64,000 bases of DNA from Pelagibius sp. CAU 1746 (GTDB taxonomy: Bacteria; Pseudomonadota; Alphaproteobacteria; Kiloniellales; Kiloniellaceae). The stretch is taken from positions 186,001 through 250,000 of the forward strand of contig NZ_JBDOQT010000002.1 in the NCBI RefSeq assembly GCF_039839785.1. The letters run 5' to 3'. The notes beneath the pieces are model-generated. The model was not told the origin of the DNA. It made no database searches and saw only the letters and a program-made list of their open reading frames with translations. Shown piece after piece: positions 36,233 to 46,532 of this stretch. A program made the position numbers and the translations under genes. Positions within the stretch are counted from its first letter, which is position 1; the number at the start of each line of letters is the position of its first letter.

Positions 36233-37489
36233 ATGACAGCGCCCCGTTCCGACTTCCTGCGGACCCTTCAGGCCCGCGGGTTCATTCACCAGTGCACCGA
36301 CCTCGATGCGCTCGACGCGCGCGCGCTGGAGGGGCCCGTCACCGCCTATATCGGCTTCGACGCCACGGCGGACAGCCTGCACATCGGCCATTTGGTCCAG
36401 ATCATGATGCTGCGCTGGGCGCAGAAGACCGGGCACAGGCCGATCGCCCTGATGGGCGGCGGCACCACCAAGGTCGGCGACCCCTCCGGCAAGGACGAAT
36501 CCCGCCAGCTCCTGACCTCCGCGCAAATCGACGCCAATGTCGCCGAGATACGCAAGACCTTCGACAACCTTCTGGATTTCACCGCAGGTCCGGACAGCGC
36601 CATCATGGCGAACAACGCCGACTGGCTGGACAGCCTGCAGTACATCGATTTCCTGCGCGACGTCGGGCGGCACTTCACCATCAACCGCATGCTGACCTTC
36701 GACAGCGTGAAGCTGCGTCTCGACCGCGAGCAGCCGCTGACCTTCCTGGAGTTCAATTACATGATTCTCCAGGCCTACGACTTCTTGGAATTGAGCCGCC
36801 GCTTCGACTGCAGCCTGCAGATGGGCGGCTCCGACCAGTGGGGCAACATCGTCAACGGCATCGAGCTGGCGCGGCGCATCGATCAACGCCCGCTCTACGG
36901 GCTGACCACGCCGCTGATCACCACGGCTTCCGGCGCCAAGATGGGCAAGACCGCGGCCGGCGCCATCTGGCTCGGCGCGCACCGCCTCAGCCACTACGAC
37001 TACTGGCAGTTCTGGCGCAACACGGAGGACGGCGACGTCGGCCGCTTCCTGCGCCTCTTCACCGACATGGCGGAAGAGGAGATCGCCAAGCTGGAAACCC
37101 TGGCAGGCGCCGAGGTCAACGAAGCGAAGAAGATTCTCGCCTTCGAGGCAACCAAGCTGTGCCGGGGCGAGGCGGCGGCGGCCGAGGCGGCGGAGACCGC
37201 GCGCCAGACCTTCGAGGAAGGCAAGAGCGCCGAGGGCCTGCCGACCATCGAGGTGACCCAGGCCGAACTCAACGGCGGCATCATGGTGTTTGAGCTGATG
37301 CGCCGCGCCGGTCTGGCCAAGAGCAACGGCGAAGCGCGCCGGCTCATCAAGGGCGGCGGTGCCCGGCTCAACGACGTCACCATCGAGGACGAGATGCGGA
37401 CCGTGGGCCTGGATGACCTGGGCCCTGACGGCAGCCTCAAGCTCTCCGCGGGCAAGAAGCGCCACGCGCTGGTGAAGCTGGCCGGCTGA
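36233..37489 (+). CDS. tyrS: Tyrosyl-tRNA synthetase
   Basis: TyrRS charges tRNA-Tyr. The 418-residue class I synthetase has the HIGH-type motif in SLHIGHLVQ near residue 50, the Tyr-binding [13 protein letters not shown] near 200, the KMSKS-type loop as KMGKT near 240, and a C-terminal S4 RNA-binding domain ([21 protein letters not shown]). It converges with the AsmA-like gene, 38 bp between stops, and has no partner gene on its strand. Confidence 0.97.
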   Translation: MTAPRSDFLRTLQARGFIHQCTDLDALDARALEGPVTAYIGFDATADSLHIGHLVQIMMLRWAQKTGHRPIALMGGGTTKVGDPSGKDESRQLLTSAQIDANVAEIRKTFDNLLDFTAGPDSAIMANNADWLDSLQYIDFLRDVGRHFTINRMLTFDSVKLRLDREQPLTFLEFNYMILQAYDFLELSRRFDCSLQMGGSDQWGNIVNGIELARRIDQRPLYGLTTPLITTASGAKMGKTAAGAIWLGAHRLSHYDYWQFWRNTEDGDVGRFLRLFTDMAEEEIAKLETLAGAEVNEAKKILAFEATKLCRGEAAAAEAAETARQTFEEGKSAEGLPTIEVTQAELNGGIMVFELMRRAGLAKSNGEARRLIKGGGARLNDVTIEDEMRTVGLDDLGPDGSLKLSAGKKRHALVKLAG

Positions 37490-37527
37490 GGAATCGTCCT
37501 CTCCCAGCGGGGAAAAGGCGAAACGTA

Positions 37528-40500
37528 CTACTTGTCGATGCGCTCGCGCTTTTCGGGAATCGCCTGGCCCTCGGCGCTGCCGGGCTCGGCGGTGAAGATG
37601 TTGCGCAGGAACCCCGGCGTCAGCGCCGAGAGCGGATTGACCGAGACCTCCGGGTCGTCGACCTCTCCCTTCACCTTGTAGACCACGGCGAAGAGCCCCT
37701 CGCCCTCGCCTCCGGTCAGCAGGGTGCCGAGCAGCGGGATCTTGCTGAGAAAATTGTTGATCGAGTAAGCCGGCACGACGACGCCCGTCAGGTCGATGGC
37801 ATCGTTGTCGAAATCGATCTCGCCCTTGGCCGTCAGCCCCAGGGAGGCCCCGTAGATGCGCATCAGCTCCGTCGTCGCCACGCCGTCGTCCAGCACGAAG
37901 TCCCCGTCCATGCCCTGGAACGGAATGCCCTCGCCGCGCAGCAGGTCGAGAACGCCGGTGAAAGAGGCGACGGTCAGCAGCTTCGCCATGGCCGGTGCGT
38001 TCACCATGACGAAGTCGCGCGCCTGCACCTTGGCCTCAATGGGATGGGTGGGGCTCGGACCCGCGCTCTGGCCGGTGATCTGGATGCGCCCGCCGACGAC
38101 CGTGTCGGCGATATTGGTGGCCCGGAGCAGCGCGCCGAGATCGTCGCTTTGGGCCAGCAGGCGCTGGCCGCTGCCGGCGGCGTCGGGCGCGAAGGAGAAC
38201 TGCAGGTAGCGGCGGGTCAGTTCGGCCGTCACGTCCGGCTTCACCTCTTCGACCACGACGCTGTCGCCGGCCTGCGTTTCCAGTACTTCCTTCTCCGGCA
38301 ACTCCGGCTCCGGCGGTGCGGCCTCGGACGGTTCAGGCCTGCTGGGCGACCAGTACTGCTCGGGAATGCTGCCGGAGAGGCGGATGGTCTCCCAGCCGGT
38401 CGTGCGGCGGCGCAGCTCCAAATTGACCCGCTCCAGACGGCGCTCGCCGGCGAAGTAAAGCACCTCCAAATCCGGCGCCCTGATGCTCAACGGCTGGTAG
38501 CTGCGCGGCGTCCTTGCCGGCCCGGTTTCCGGCGGCGCGGGGGGCTCTTCCTGTCCGGTCTTTTCCGCGTCGTCGCTCAGGAAGGGCTCGGCATCCAGGA
38601 TGCCGCGGCCGATGGCGACGTCGATGCCGTCCTCGTCCAGCAACAGCGCCACGTCCTGCAGGTTGCTGCGCCCGAAGGTCACCCGCTCCAGGTCGATCGA
38701 CCCGAGCCCCTGGCGGTCGCGCCCGGGAGAAGCCTTGCCGCGGGCGGTGAGATCGCCCGCCTGCAGCACGATATCGCGGTAGGCCAGCGGTCCGCCGGAA
38801 TCCATCTCGACCGTCAGTCCCAAGCTTCCGTCGATGCCGGGCTCCTTGCGCCAATGAATCTCCGGCAGGGAGATGCTGGCTTCTTTCAGGTCCGCAGAGA
38901 TCTGCAGGGTCGAAAGGCCGTCGTCGCGGCTGATCATGGAGACCTTCGCAGCCAGCGGACCGCGCACCGCCTCGCCGATGTCGAGGCCGAAGCGCGCCCG
39001 CTCTTCGTCGCTGCTGCGGGGAATCTCCGCTTCGAGCACCGAGCGCACCTTGGCGCTGGCGGCGAAGCTCTCTTTCCAGCTGGCCGAAAGCGGCACGCCG
39101 CCCAGATTGAGAGGTCCGGAGAGCTGCATGCCGCTCTGGTCAAGAACGATGGAAAGCTGCGCGTCGGTCATGTCCTGGCCAAGGAAGACGCCCTTCAGTT
39201 CGCCGTTGTAGACCGAGGCCTCGGTCTGCAGCGTCACGTCGTCGAAGCTGAGGCTCTTGGCGAGAGGGAACTGAAAGGCGAGCCGCGCCGAGACCGCCCC
39301 GCCGCTGCCCGTGGAAGAGAAGCCCAGCCGGGACAGCAGATCGAGGCGCGGGTGTTCGAGGAGCGCCAGAACGTCATGGACCGGCCCCACCGCCGTGGTG
39401 TCGATCGTGAGCTTTTCATACAAGCCCCGCTTGGGATCGGCGGCACTGAAACCCGTGATCTGAACCTGCGAATCGCCTAGCGCCAACCCTTCCAGCCGGC
39501 CGGTCTCCACCGCGAAGCGCAGCGAATCCAGGTCGAACTTGGCTGTCCCGCCGATTTTTCGGATCGACGGCAGAGGGCGCAGATAGTGGACTTCCAGGTC
39601 GCGGTATTGCAGCGTCCCCGTCATGCCGGTCACCTGGGTGACGGAGAAATCGCCCTGCGGCACCTCCGCCGCCAGAGCGGCGGTCGCTTTGTCGACCACA
39701 CCGTCGGTTACGTTCTCCAGAACCCAGGGCCGCGCATCCGATGCAATCGATTCCGGCCAGTAGGTCGCAAGCTCGGCAAGCCGCATACCTTCCAGCGTGG
39801 CGTCGGTATCGATGCGCCAATCGCCGCTGAGGGGGTCGTAATCGAGGGCGCCTGCCAGGCCGAAAACCGGCCCCGGCGCCTCGCCGTCGCCCAGCGCGAT
39901 CCGCGCCTCTTCAAGGTCGAAACGCCGCTCGTCGCTGTCGTAGCGCCCGCGCATGTTCAGGTCGCGCACAGGAAACGCCGCCATCTCGATGCCGGGAATC
40001 TTCAAGGTCCCGGCAAAACCCTGAATATCGAAGCCGGTATGTCCCAGCTTGCCGTCCAGCGTCACCGAGGTCGAGATAGAGCCGCTGATCCGCGATGTCA
40101 GGCCGCCGACAGGCGCCAGTTCCGGGATCGCCTCCGCCAGGGCGGCGAGGCTGATATCGGAGAAGCCGGCGGCCAGGTCGACGACTTGAGCGCTTTTGTC
40201 GAAGAGAAAAGCCGCATCGAAGGTTGCCGGATCGCGGTGGCCGGCGAAGCTGAGGCTGATGTCCCCCGCCAGCCCGGCGATGTCCCGGCGCAGGGAGATT
40301 TCCGCCGAGGGCGCCGCCCAGGAAATACCGAACATCTCGTCGCGCACGAAGAGCTGACCGTCGCGGATACGGACTTCGTCGAGAAAGGACAGCGGGCTGC
40401 CCCCGTTCCGCTCGGCCAGCAGTTCCTCGATCATGCTGCCCAGGACCAAGCTCTCGCCGCGCGCGGCGTCCGCCGGCGCCGTGGTCTCCACTTCCAGTTC

Positions 40501-40833
40501 ATCGCCGAAACCGATCCGGCCGTCCTTGCCGCGCACCAGGCGGATGCGCGGGGCGATGATCTCGATCTGGTGGGGGGCGAGGGTGCCCCGCAGCACGGCG
40601 CTGGCGCTCAACTCGAAGGCAACTTCCGGCAGCGAGGCGATAAGATTGTTATCCGCGTCGCGCACCACCACCTCGGCGGCATGCAGCACCAGGCCGCGGC
40701 TCCCCTCCTCCCAAATCAGGAAAGTGCCGCCGACATCGACGGAATTGCTGCTGGCCCGGTTGATCGCCTCCTGCAGGTGCGGGGTGAGGAAATCAGTGCG
40801 AATCGGGCCCTCGGAGAGCCGCCAGGCCGCCAC
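37528..40833 (-). CDS. AsmA-like/DUF3971 envelope protein (YhdP type)
   Basis: This very large (1,101 or more residues) AsmA-superfamily protein has long beta-rich repeats, the DUF3971 region in the middle and an AsmA C-terminal domain near the end (SLGLTAKGEIDFDNDAIDLTG; VVPAYSINNFLSKIPLLGTLLTG). Such proteins bridge inner and outer membranes and move phospholipids. The first canonical start is GTG 40833. However, the same frame is open up to 41098 and encodes a basic segment and a clear membrane helix (LVGGVFAAAVLVGGVAAW) upstream of it, with no ATG, GTG or TTG. The true N-terminus is therefore unclear: either a non-standard start or a sequence error near 40,900-41,080. The gene overlaps or abuts glnE divergently. 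Confidence 0.88.
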   Translation of the reverse strand: MAAWRLSEGPIRTDFLTPHLQEAINRASSNSVDVGGTFLIWEEGSRGLVLHAAEVVVRDADNNLIASLPEVAFELSASAVLRGTLAPHQIEIIAPRIRLVRGKDGRIGFGDELEVETTAPADAARGESLVLGSMIEELLAERNGGSPLSFLDEVRIRDGQLFVRDEMFGISWAAPSAEISLRRDIAGLAGDISLSFAGHRDPATFDAAFLFDKSAQVVDLAAGFSDISLAALAEAIPELAPVGGLTSRISGSISTSVTLDGKLGHTGFDIQGFAGTLKIPGIEMAAFPVRDLNMRGRYDSDERRFDLEEARIALGDGEAPGPVFGLAGALDYDPLSGDWRIDTDATLEGMRLAELATYWPESIASDARPWVLENVTDGVVDKATAALAAEVPQGDFSVTQVTGMTGTLQYRDLEVHYLRPLPSIRKIGGTAKFDLDSLRFAVETGRLEGLALGDSQVQITGFSAADPKRGLYEKLTIDTTAVGPVHDVLALLEHPRLDLLSRLGFSSTGSGGAVSARLAFQFPLAKSLSFDDVTLQTEASVYNGELKGVFLGQDMTDAQLSIVLDQSGMQLSGPLNLGGVPLSASWKESFAASAKVRSVLEAEIPRSSDEERARFGLDIGEAVRGPLAAKVSMISRDDGLSTLQISADLKEASISLPEIHWRKEPGIDGSLGLTVEMDSGGPLAYRDIVLQAGDLTARGKASPGRDRQGLGSIDLERVTFGRSNLQDVALLLDEDGIDVAIGRGILDAEPFLSDDAEKTGQEEPPAPPETGPARTPRSYQPLSIRAPDLEVLYFAGERRLERVNLELRRRTTGWETIRLSGSIPEQYWSPSRPEPSEAAPPEPELPEKEVLETQAGDSVVVEEVKPDVTAELTRRYLQFSFAPDAAGSGQRLLAQSDDLGALLRATNIADTVVGGRIQITGQSAGPSPTHPIEAKVQARDFVMVNAPAMAKLLTVASFTGVLDLLRGEGIPFQGMDGDFVLDDGVATTELMRIYGASLGLTAKGEIDFDNDAIDLTGVVVPAYSINNFLSKIPLLGTLLTGGEGEGLFAVVYKVKGEVDDPEVSVNPLSALTPGFLRNIFTAEPGSAEGQAIPEKRERIDK

Positions 40834-41083
40834 GCCGCCGACCAGAACGGCGGCGGCGAAAACGCCGCCGACAAGCTCGATCCCGAAGCGGATCAGCTTA
40901 TGGGTCCGCGAACGGCGCGGCTTGTCCCGCCGGACGCGCGCCTTGACGCCATCCTTGCCATCCCTGCCGCCCGGCCTGCCCTCTCCGGCCGCCGCCGAAG
41001 TCGCGACGGCGACCGCCGCGCCCTCCGGCGCTTGACCGGAGCGCGCAGCTTCAGCAGTCTGATCCTGAAGCGAGCGGCGTGAG

Positions 41084-44000
41084 ATGTCTAAACTCCCTTA
41101 CCTACCAGATACTTCTGTTCTTCCTGGCGCCCTGGAACCGGCCCGGGCCCTGCCCTGGCTGGAACGCTGGAACGCGGCTGCTGCCTCCGATCCCGCCGCG
41201 AGCGGGCTGGCGCAGGAATTGACGCAGGACCCCGCGGGCCAGCGGCTGCTACAGGCGATTTTCGCCAATTCGCCCTTCCTCAGCCACTGTTTGATTGCGG
41301 ATATCGGGCTCCTCACAGAGGTTTTAAACCAGGGACCCGATCTGGTTCTAAAAAAAGTCCTGCAGGGATTGGAAAGCACGACTGCCGCGCTGGACAGTCA
41401 AGCGGAACTGATGAAGAGCCTGCGGATCGCCCGCCGCCGCGCCGCATTTACCATCGCATTCGCGGATATCTGCGGTTTTTGGGATGTCGCGGGGGTCACC
41501 CGCAGACTCTCCGATTTTGCGGACGCGGCCGTCGACGCGGCCCTCGCCGGGGTGCTGCGCCAGGCCGCCGCACGGGGCGAACTGGGCCTGGCGGACGAAT
41601 CGGCCCCGACCAAGGACTGCGGGATCGTCATCCTGGGCATGGGCAAGCTAGGGGCCCATGAACTGAATTATTCCTCCGACGTCGACCTCATCGTCATTTT
41701 CGACCCGGAGAAAGTGGACTACCGCCACGCGCGCGGCATCCAGCAAGGCCTGGTGCGCCTCACCCGCGACCTGATGCGCTGCCTCGACGACCGCACCGGC
41801 GACGGCTACGTCTTCCGCACCGACCTGCGCCTGCGCCCGGACCCCGGCGCCATGCCCTTGGCCATCAACATCAACAGCGCCCTCACCTACTATGAAAGCC
41901 TGGGCCAGAACTGGGAGCGCGCGGCCATGATCAAGGCGCGTCCCATCGCCGGCGACAAGGGACTCGGAGCCGCCTTCCTGAGCGAGCTGCGTCCCTTTAT
42001 CTGGCGCAAGCATCTGGACTTCTGGGCCATCCAGGACGTGCATTCGATCAAACGGCAGATCAATGCCCACAAGGGCGGCTCGGTCATCGCCATCAACGGC
42101 CACAATGTGAAGCTGGGGCGTGGCGGCATCCGCGAGATCGAATTCTTCTGCCAGACCCAGCAGCTCATCTGGGGCGGGCGCGATCCGGAGTTGCGGACGT
42201 CGCAGACCAAGGAAGCCCTGGCGGCGCTGGCCGCGAGCGGCCACATCTCCCCCGAAGTGGCCGCGGAGCTGACCGAGGCCTACTTCTTCCTGCGCCGCGT
42301 CGAGCACCGCCTGCAGATGATCGAGGACCAGCAGACCCACACCCTGCCCGAGGACGACGAAGGCGTCGACGCCCTGGCGGTCTTCCTGGGCTATGACGAT
42401 CCGGCCGCGTTCCGGGAGGAGCTGCTGCGCCGCCTGCGCCGGGTGGAGGACCACTACGCGCATCTCTTCGAGGAATCGCCGACCCTCTCCGAACCGGGCA
42501 GCCTGGTCTTCACCGGCGGCGAGCCGGACCCGGAGACCCTGTCCACCCTCGCCGGCCTCGGCTTCCGCGACGGCGAGATGGTCTGGCAGGTGGTCAGCGG
42601 CTGGCACCACGGACGCTATCGGGCGCTGCGCTCGACCCGCAGCCGGCAGCTGCTGACGGAACTGGTGCCGGTGTTGCTGAAGGCCTTCGGCGGCACCCGC
42701 GACCCGGACCGGGCGCTCCTGAAATTCGATACCTTCGTCGCCGGTCTTCCCGCCGGGGTGCAGCTCTTCTCGATGCTCTACAACAACCCGAACCTGCTGG
42801 ACCTCATGGCCGAGATCATGGGCAGCGCCCCCATGCTGGCCGACCGCCTGGACCGCAAGCCGCACCTGCTGGAGGCGGTGCTGTCGCCGGATTTCTTCGC
42901 ACCCATTCCGCCGGCGGAGGAACTGAGCGGAGAACTGGAAGCGGCGCTGACCGACGCCCAGGATCTGCAGGACGTCCTCGATATGACGCGACGCTGGGCC
43001 AACGACCGCCGTTTCCAGGTCGGCGTCCATATCCTGCGCCACAAGAGCGATGTCGACGCCAGCGGGCGGGCACTGAGCGACATCGCCGAGGTGGCCCTGC
43101 GCGGCCTCTACGAGCCGGTCGTCGAGGATCTGGCCCGCAGCCACGGGCACCTGGAAGGCGCAGGCCTGGCGGTGGTCGCCCTGGGCAAGCTGGGCAGCCG
43201 CGAGATGACCGTTTCCTCCGACCTCGACCTGGTATTCCTCTACGACCTGCCGAGCCAGGGGGAGCAAGCGGGGACCCTGCAATCCGACGGGCCCAAGCCA
43301 CTGGAGCCGCAGCGCTACTACGCGCGTCTGGCGCAGCGCATGATCAACGCGCTCAGCGCCCAGACCGCGGAGGGCACGCTCTACGAGATCGACATGCGTC
43401 TGCGGCCTTCCGGCAACGCCGGGCCCATCGCCACCTCCCTCGCCTCTTTCCGGCGCTACTACGAGAAGGATGCCTGGACCTGGGAGCACATGGCCCTGAC
43501 CCGCGCGCGTACCGTCGCCGGACCGGCCGACATCTGCGCCCGGGTGGAAAAAGAACTTCTGGCCATCCGCAGCGCCCCACGCGACCCCCAGCAGCTTCTG
43601 AGCGACGTGGCCTCCATGCGCCGGCGTATCTATAAGGAGCACCCCGCGGCCACCCTCTGGAGCGTCAAGTATGCCGAAGGCGGCCTCATCGACCTGGACT
43701 TTCTCGCCCAATACCTGCAGCTGCGCCATGCCGCCGAAGAGCCCGGGGTCCTGGCGGTCTCGACCCAACAGGCCTTCGCCAACCTGGCCGAGGCGGGGAT
43801 CATCGCGACCGAGCGGGCCGAAAAGCTGGTCGTGGCCACGCGGTTCCTGCGCCAGGTGCAGGAGGCGCTGCGCCTGACGGTCGGCCCGGCCTTCGACGCC
43901 GACACCTTGTCACCGCTGCTGCAAACCGCCTTGGCCACCAGCATCGGCATGAGCAGCTTCGCCGAGCTGCGGGCCCGTCTGGAGGAGACTCTCGCCTGGT

Positions 44001-44095
44001 CGCACGACATCTATCTGGAAGCGGTCGACGACCCCGCGCCTCCAGGCGGCACGGAGCCGGACAAGGGTGTCCTGCCCTTCGCAAAAGGCGCCTGA
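41084..44095 (+). CDS. glnE: Bifunctional glutamine synthetase adenylyltransferase
   Basis: GlnE adds and removes AMP on glutamine synthetase in response to nitrogen status. The 1,003-residue protein contains two nucleotidyltransferase domains, each with its signature: GMGKLGAHELNYSSDVDLIV near 185-205 (de-adenylylating half) and ALGKLGSREMTVSSDLDLVF near 695-715 (adenylylating half). GlnD-type helical regions follow each. Both catalytic DxD pairs are present, so it should be fully active. Length is normal for Alphaproteobacteria. Confidence 0.97.
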   Translation: MSKLPYLPDTSVLPGALEPARALPWLERWNAAAASDPAASGLAQELTQDPAGQRLLQAIFANSPFLSHCLIADIGLLTEVLNQGPDLVLKKVLQGLESTTAALDSQAELMKSLRIARRRAAFTIAFADICGFWDVAGVTRRLSDFADAAVDAALAGVLRQAAARGELGLADESAPTKDCGIVILGMGKLGAHELNYSSDVDLIVIFDPEKVDYRHARGIQQGLVRLTRDLMRCLDDRTGDGYVFRTDLRLRPDPGAMPLAININSALTYYESLGQNWERAAMIKARPIAGDKGLGAAFLSELRPFIWRKHLDFWAIQDVHSIKRQINAHKGGSVIAINGHNVKLGRGGIREIEFFCQTQQLIWGGRDPELRTSQTKEALAALAASGHISPEVAAELTEAYFFLRRVEHRLQMIEDQQTHTLPEDDEGVDALAVFLGYDDPAAFREELLRRLRRVEDHYAHLFEESPTLSEPGSLVFTGGEPDPETLSTLAGLGFRDGEMVWQVVSGWHHGRYRALRSTRSRQLLTELVPVLLKAFGGTRDPDRALLKFDTFVAGLPAGVQLFSMLYNNPNLLDLMAEIMGSAPMLADRLDRKPHLLEAVLSPDFFAPIPPAEELSGELEAALTDAQDLQDVLDMTRRWANDRRFQVGVHILRHKSDVDASGRALSDIAEVALRGLYEPVVEDLARSHGHLEGAGLAVVALGKLGSREMTVSSDLDLVFLYDLPSQGEQAGTLQSDGPKPLEPQRYYARLAQRMINALSAQTAEGTLYEIDMRLRPSGNAGPIATSLASFRRYYEKDAWTWEHMALTRARTVAGPADICARVEKELLAIRSAPRDPQQLLSDVASMRRRIYKEHPAATLWSVKYAEGGLIDLDFLAQYLQLRHAAEEPGVLAVSTQQAFANLAEAGIIATERAEKLVVATRFLRQVQEALRLTVGPAFDADTLSPLLQTALATSIGMSSFAELRARLEETLAWSHDIYLEAVDDPAPPGGTEPDKGVLPFAKGA

Positions 44096-44184
44096 GCCCC
44101 AGGGCCGCTTGACCTCGACCGCAAGCGCCCAATGTCATAGAAACACCCCTTCGATCCAACCTCACCAGACGACACCAGGGAACC

Positions 44185-44652
44185 ATGACCATGGCTGAAC
44201 TCGGAAAGAAAGCGCCCGCCTTCACGATGCCGACCGACGGCGGCGGCAAGATCTCCCTGAAGGATCTCAAGGGACAAAAGGTGGTGCTCTACTTCTATCC
44301 GAAGGACGACACTCCCGGCTGCACGAAGGAAGCCTGCGGCTTCCGCGACGCGCTGCCGGACTTTTCCAAAATCGACGCCGTGATCATCGGCGTCTCCAAG
44401 GATACCGTCGCCAAGCACGACAAGTTCAAGGCGAAGTACGACCTGCCCTTTACTCTGGCCTCCGACGAGGACGGCAAGGTCTGCGAGGCCTACGGCACCT
44501 GGATCGAGAAATCCATGTACGGGCGCAAGTACATGGGCATCGACCGCGCGACTTTCCTGATCGACGAGAAGGGCGTGCTGCGCGGGGAATGGCGCAAGGT
44601 GAAGGTGAAGGGCCACGTCGAGGAGGTCCTCGAAGCGGCCCAGGCCCTGTGA
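44185..44652 (+). CDS. bcp: Thioredoxin-dependent peroxiredoxin (Bcp type)
   Basis: The 155-residue peroxiredoxin reduces hydroperoxides with thioredoxin. The peroxidatic Cys lies in DDTPGCTKEACGFRD. The second Cys five residues later (ACGF) gives the atypical two-Cys arrangement of the Bcp/PrxQ group. LYFYPKDDTPGC and GIDRATFLIDEKGVLR are conserved. It lies 90 bp after glnE on the same strand. Confidence 0.95.
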   Translation: MTMAELGKKAPAFTMPTDGGGKISLKDLKGQKVVLYFYPKDDTPGCTKEACGFRDALPDFSKIDAVIIGVSKDTVAKHDKFKAKYDLPFTLASDEDGKVCEAYGTWIEKSMYGRKYMGIDRATFLIDEKGVLRGEWRKVKVKGHVEEVLEAAQAL

Positions 44653-44677
44653 ACGCCCGGCTTGTGAAGAGCAGGCC

Positions 44678-45475
44678 ATGAGCACTCTCGCGGAGCGGGC
44701 GGTCGCCGTCCTGGAGACCGCCGACCCCCTGGTCAAGGCGGCGCTCGCGCGGGAAACCGCCGCAGCCTGGCGCGACGGGTCGATCGCCGAGGTCGGCAGC
44801 GCGCCACCGCCGCCGCGCCCGGCCCGGCCCGCGCGCCCGGAGCTGAAGCGGCCCGGCGAGGTGCCCAAGCGCAAGATCAACCGGGGCAGCGCCGGGCGCG
44901 GTGCGTTGCTGCACGCCTTGGCGCATATCGAGCTGAACGCCATCGACCTGGCTGCCGACATCGTCGCGCGCTTCACCCGGGAGGAGCTGCCGCGCCCCTT
45001 CTACGACGACTGGATGCGGGTCGCCGACGAGGAGGCCAAGCATTACCTGCTTCTGGTCGAGCGGCTGGCGGCGCTGGACCTGTCCTACGGGGATCTGCCC
45101 GCGCACGACGGGCTGTGGCAGGCCGCGGAAGAGACCGCGCACGACCTGTTGGCGCGTTTGGCCGTGGTGCCGCTGGTGTTGGAGGCGCGCGGCCTGGACG
45201 TCACCCCGGCCATGATCGTAAAGCTGCAGGCGGCCGAGGATCATGACAGCGCCGCCGCCCTGCAGGTCATCTACGAGGAAGAAATCGGCCACGTCGCCAT
45301 CGGCAAGCGCTGGTTCGACCATATCTGCGCCCGGCGCGGACGCGACTCGCGGGAAACCTGGCAGAGTCTCGTGCGGCGCCACTTCAAGGGACAGCTAAAG
45401 CCCCCCTTCAACGACGGCGCCCGCCATCAGGCCGGCTTTCCCCATCATTACTATGGCGCGCTCGCCGCGGACTGA
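44678..45475 (+). CDS. DUF455 ferritin-like protein
   Basis: The 265-residue protein is a DUF455 family member with a ferritin-like four-helix bundle. Likely di-metal ligands are in HALAHIELNAIDLAADI, DEEAKHYLLLVERL and YEEEIGHVAIGKRWF, each with an E-x2-H pattern. The N-terminal ~65 residues are Pro-rich and disordered. The family's role is unknown; oxidase or hydroxylase chemistry is plausible. It starts 26 bp after the peroxiredoxin gene, so the two probably share a transcript. Confidence 0.92.
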   Translation: MSTLAERAVAVLETADPLVKAALARETAAAWRDGSIAEVGSAPPPPRPARPARPELKRPGEVPKRKINRGSAGRGALLHALAHIELNAIDLAADIVARFTREELPRPFYDDWMRVADEEAKHYLLLVERLAALDLSYGDLPAHDGLWQAAEETAHDLLARLAVVPLVLEARGLDVTPAMIVKLQAAEDHDSAAALQVIYEEEIGHVAIGKRWFDHICARRGRDSRETWQSLVRRHFKGQLKPPFNDGARHQAGFPHHYYGALAAD

Positions 45476-45555
45476 GGCGCCTCCAGCTTTCGGCATGCCA
45501 CCCCTGCCGCTTCGGCGTTTGACCGCGGCGGCGGCAGCCGGTAGAGCGTCATTCC

Positions 45556-46503
45556 ATGACCGCAGACGAGAGCCCCAGGGACGCCGCCGCCGCGCAGGAG
45601 AAGCGCCGCTTCGGGCTGAGCGAGCGTAAGCTGGCACTGATACTGCTGTTCATCACCCCGGTGCTGTTCTGTTCCAACATGCTCATGGCGCGCCTCGTCC
45701 ACGACGCCTTTCCACCGGTCGCGCTGGCCTTCTGGCGCTGGACGCTGGCCTTCTGCCTGCTGCTGCCCTTCGCGGCGGCGACGCTCTGGCGGTACCGCTT
45801 CGCCGCGCTCAAGGAATGGCGCGACCTCCTTGTCCTCGGCGCCCTCGGCATGGGCGCCTGCGGCGCATTCGTCTACATCGGGGCGGACACCACCTCGGCC
45901 ACCAACATCGGCCTCATCTACTCCGTCTCCCCCATCCTGATCGTCATCCTGGCGCACGTCTTCTATGACGAGCAGCTATCGCCGCTGCAGGGCCTGGGCG
46001 TGCTGCTGTCGCTGCTGGGCGTGGTCGCCATCGTGTGCCGCGGCGACATCGGAGTCCTGACCGGATTGAGTTTTGCGGTGGGAGACTTCTGGATCGTCGG
46101 CGCCATGGCGGCCTGGGCGGTCTACTGCATCATGCTGCAACACCGCCCCACCGCCCTGCCGGTGACCGCGCGCTTCGCCGCCATCATCCTCGGGGGTATC
46201 GTCGTGCTGCTGCCCTTCACGGTGATGGAAGGCCTCGGCGGCGAGTTGCCGGCGCTGGCGCCGCGCAGCTTCCTGATCGTCGCCTTCGTGGCGATGATTC
46301 CCTCCCTGGGCGCCTACCAGGTCTATGCCCTCGTGCAGCGCATCCTCGGCGCCGGTCCGACCAGCCTGCTGATGTATCTTTTCCCGCTCTACAACGGCGT
46401 TCTCGCCTACCTGCTGCTGGGCGAGGAACTGCGCAGCTACCATCTGATCGGCGCCGCCCTGGTGCTGCCCGGCATCTACCTGGCGACCCGCAAACCGACC
46501 TGA
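45556..46503 (+). CDS. EamA/DMT-family transporter
   Basis: The 315-residue membrane protein has about ten helices arranged as two EamA repeats, typical of drug/metabolite exporters. Representative segments are LALILLFITPVLFCSNMLM in helix 1, SATNIGLIYSVSPILIVIL at the end of repeat one, and MYLFPLYNGVLAYLLLGEEL at the end of repeat two. The substrate cannot be predicted. It converges with the PaaK-like gene. Confidence 0.93.
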   Translation: MTADESPRDAAAAQEKRRFGLSERKLALILLFITPVLFCSNMLMARLVHDAFPPVALAFWRWTLAFCLLLPFAAATLWRYRFAALKEWRDLLVLGALGMGACGAFVYIGADTTSATNIGLIYSVSPILIVILAHVFYDEQLSPLQGLGVLLSLLGVVAIVCRGDIGVLTGLSFAVGDFWIVGAMAAWAVYCIMLQHRPTALPVTARFAAIILGGIVVLLPFTVMEGLGGELPALAPRSFLIVAFVAMIPSLGAYQVYALVQRILGAGPTSLLMYLFPLYNGVLAYLLLGEELRSYHLIGAALVLPGIYLATRKPT

Positions 46504-46532
46504 GTCTTTCCGGTGGCGGGCTCAGCCGGCCG

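Noticed and set aside
41648-43768. A 706-codon open frame antisense to glnE
   Set aside because: It lies wholly within glnE, whose protein is unmistakable. GC-rich DNA yields long antisense frames, and this one has no domain.
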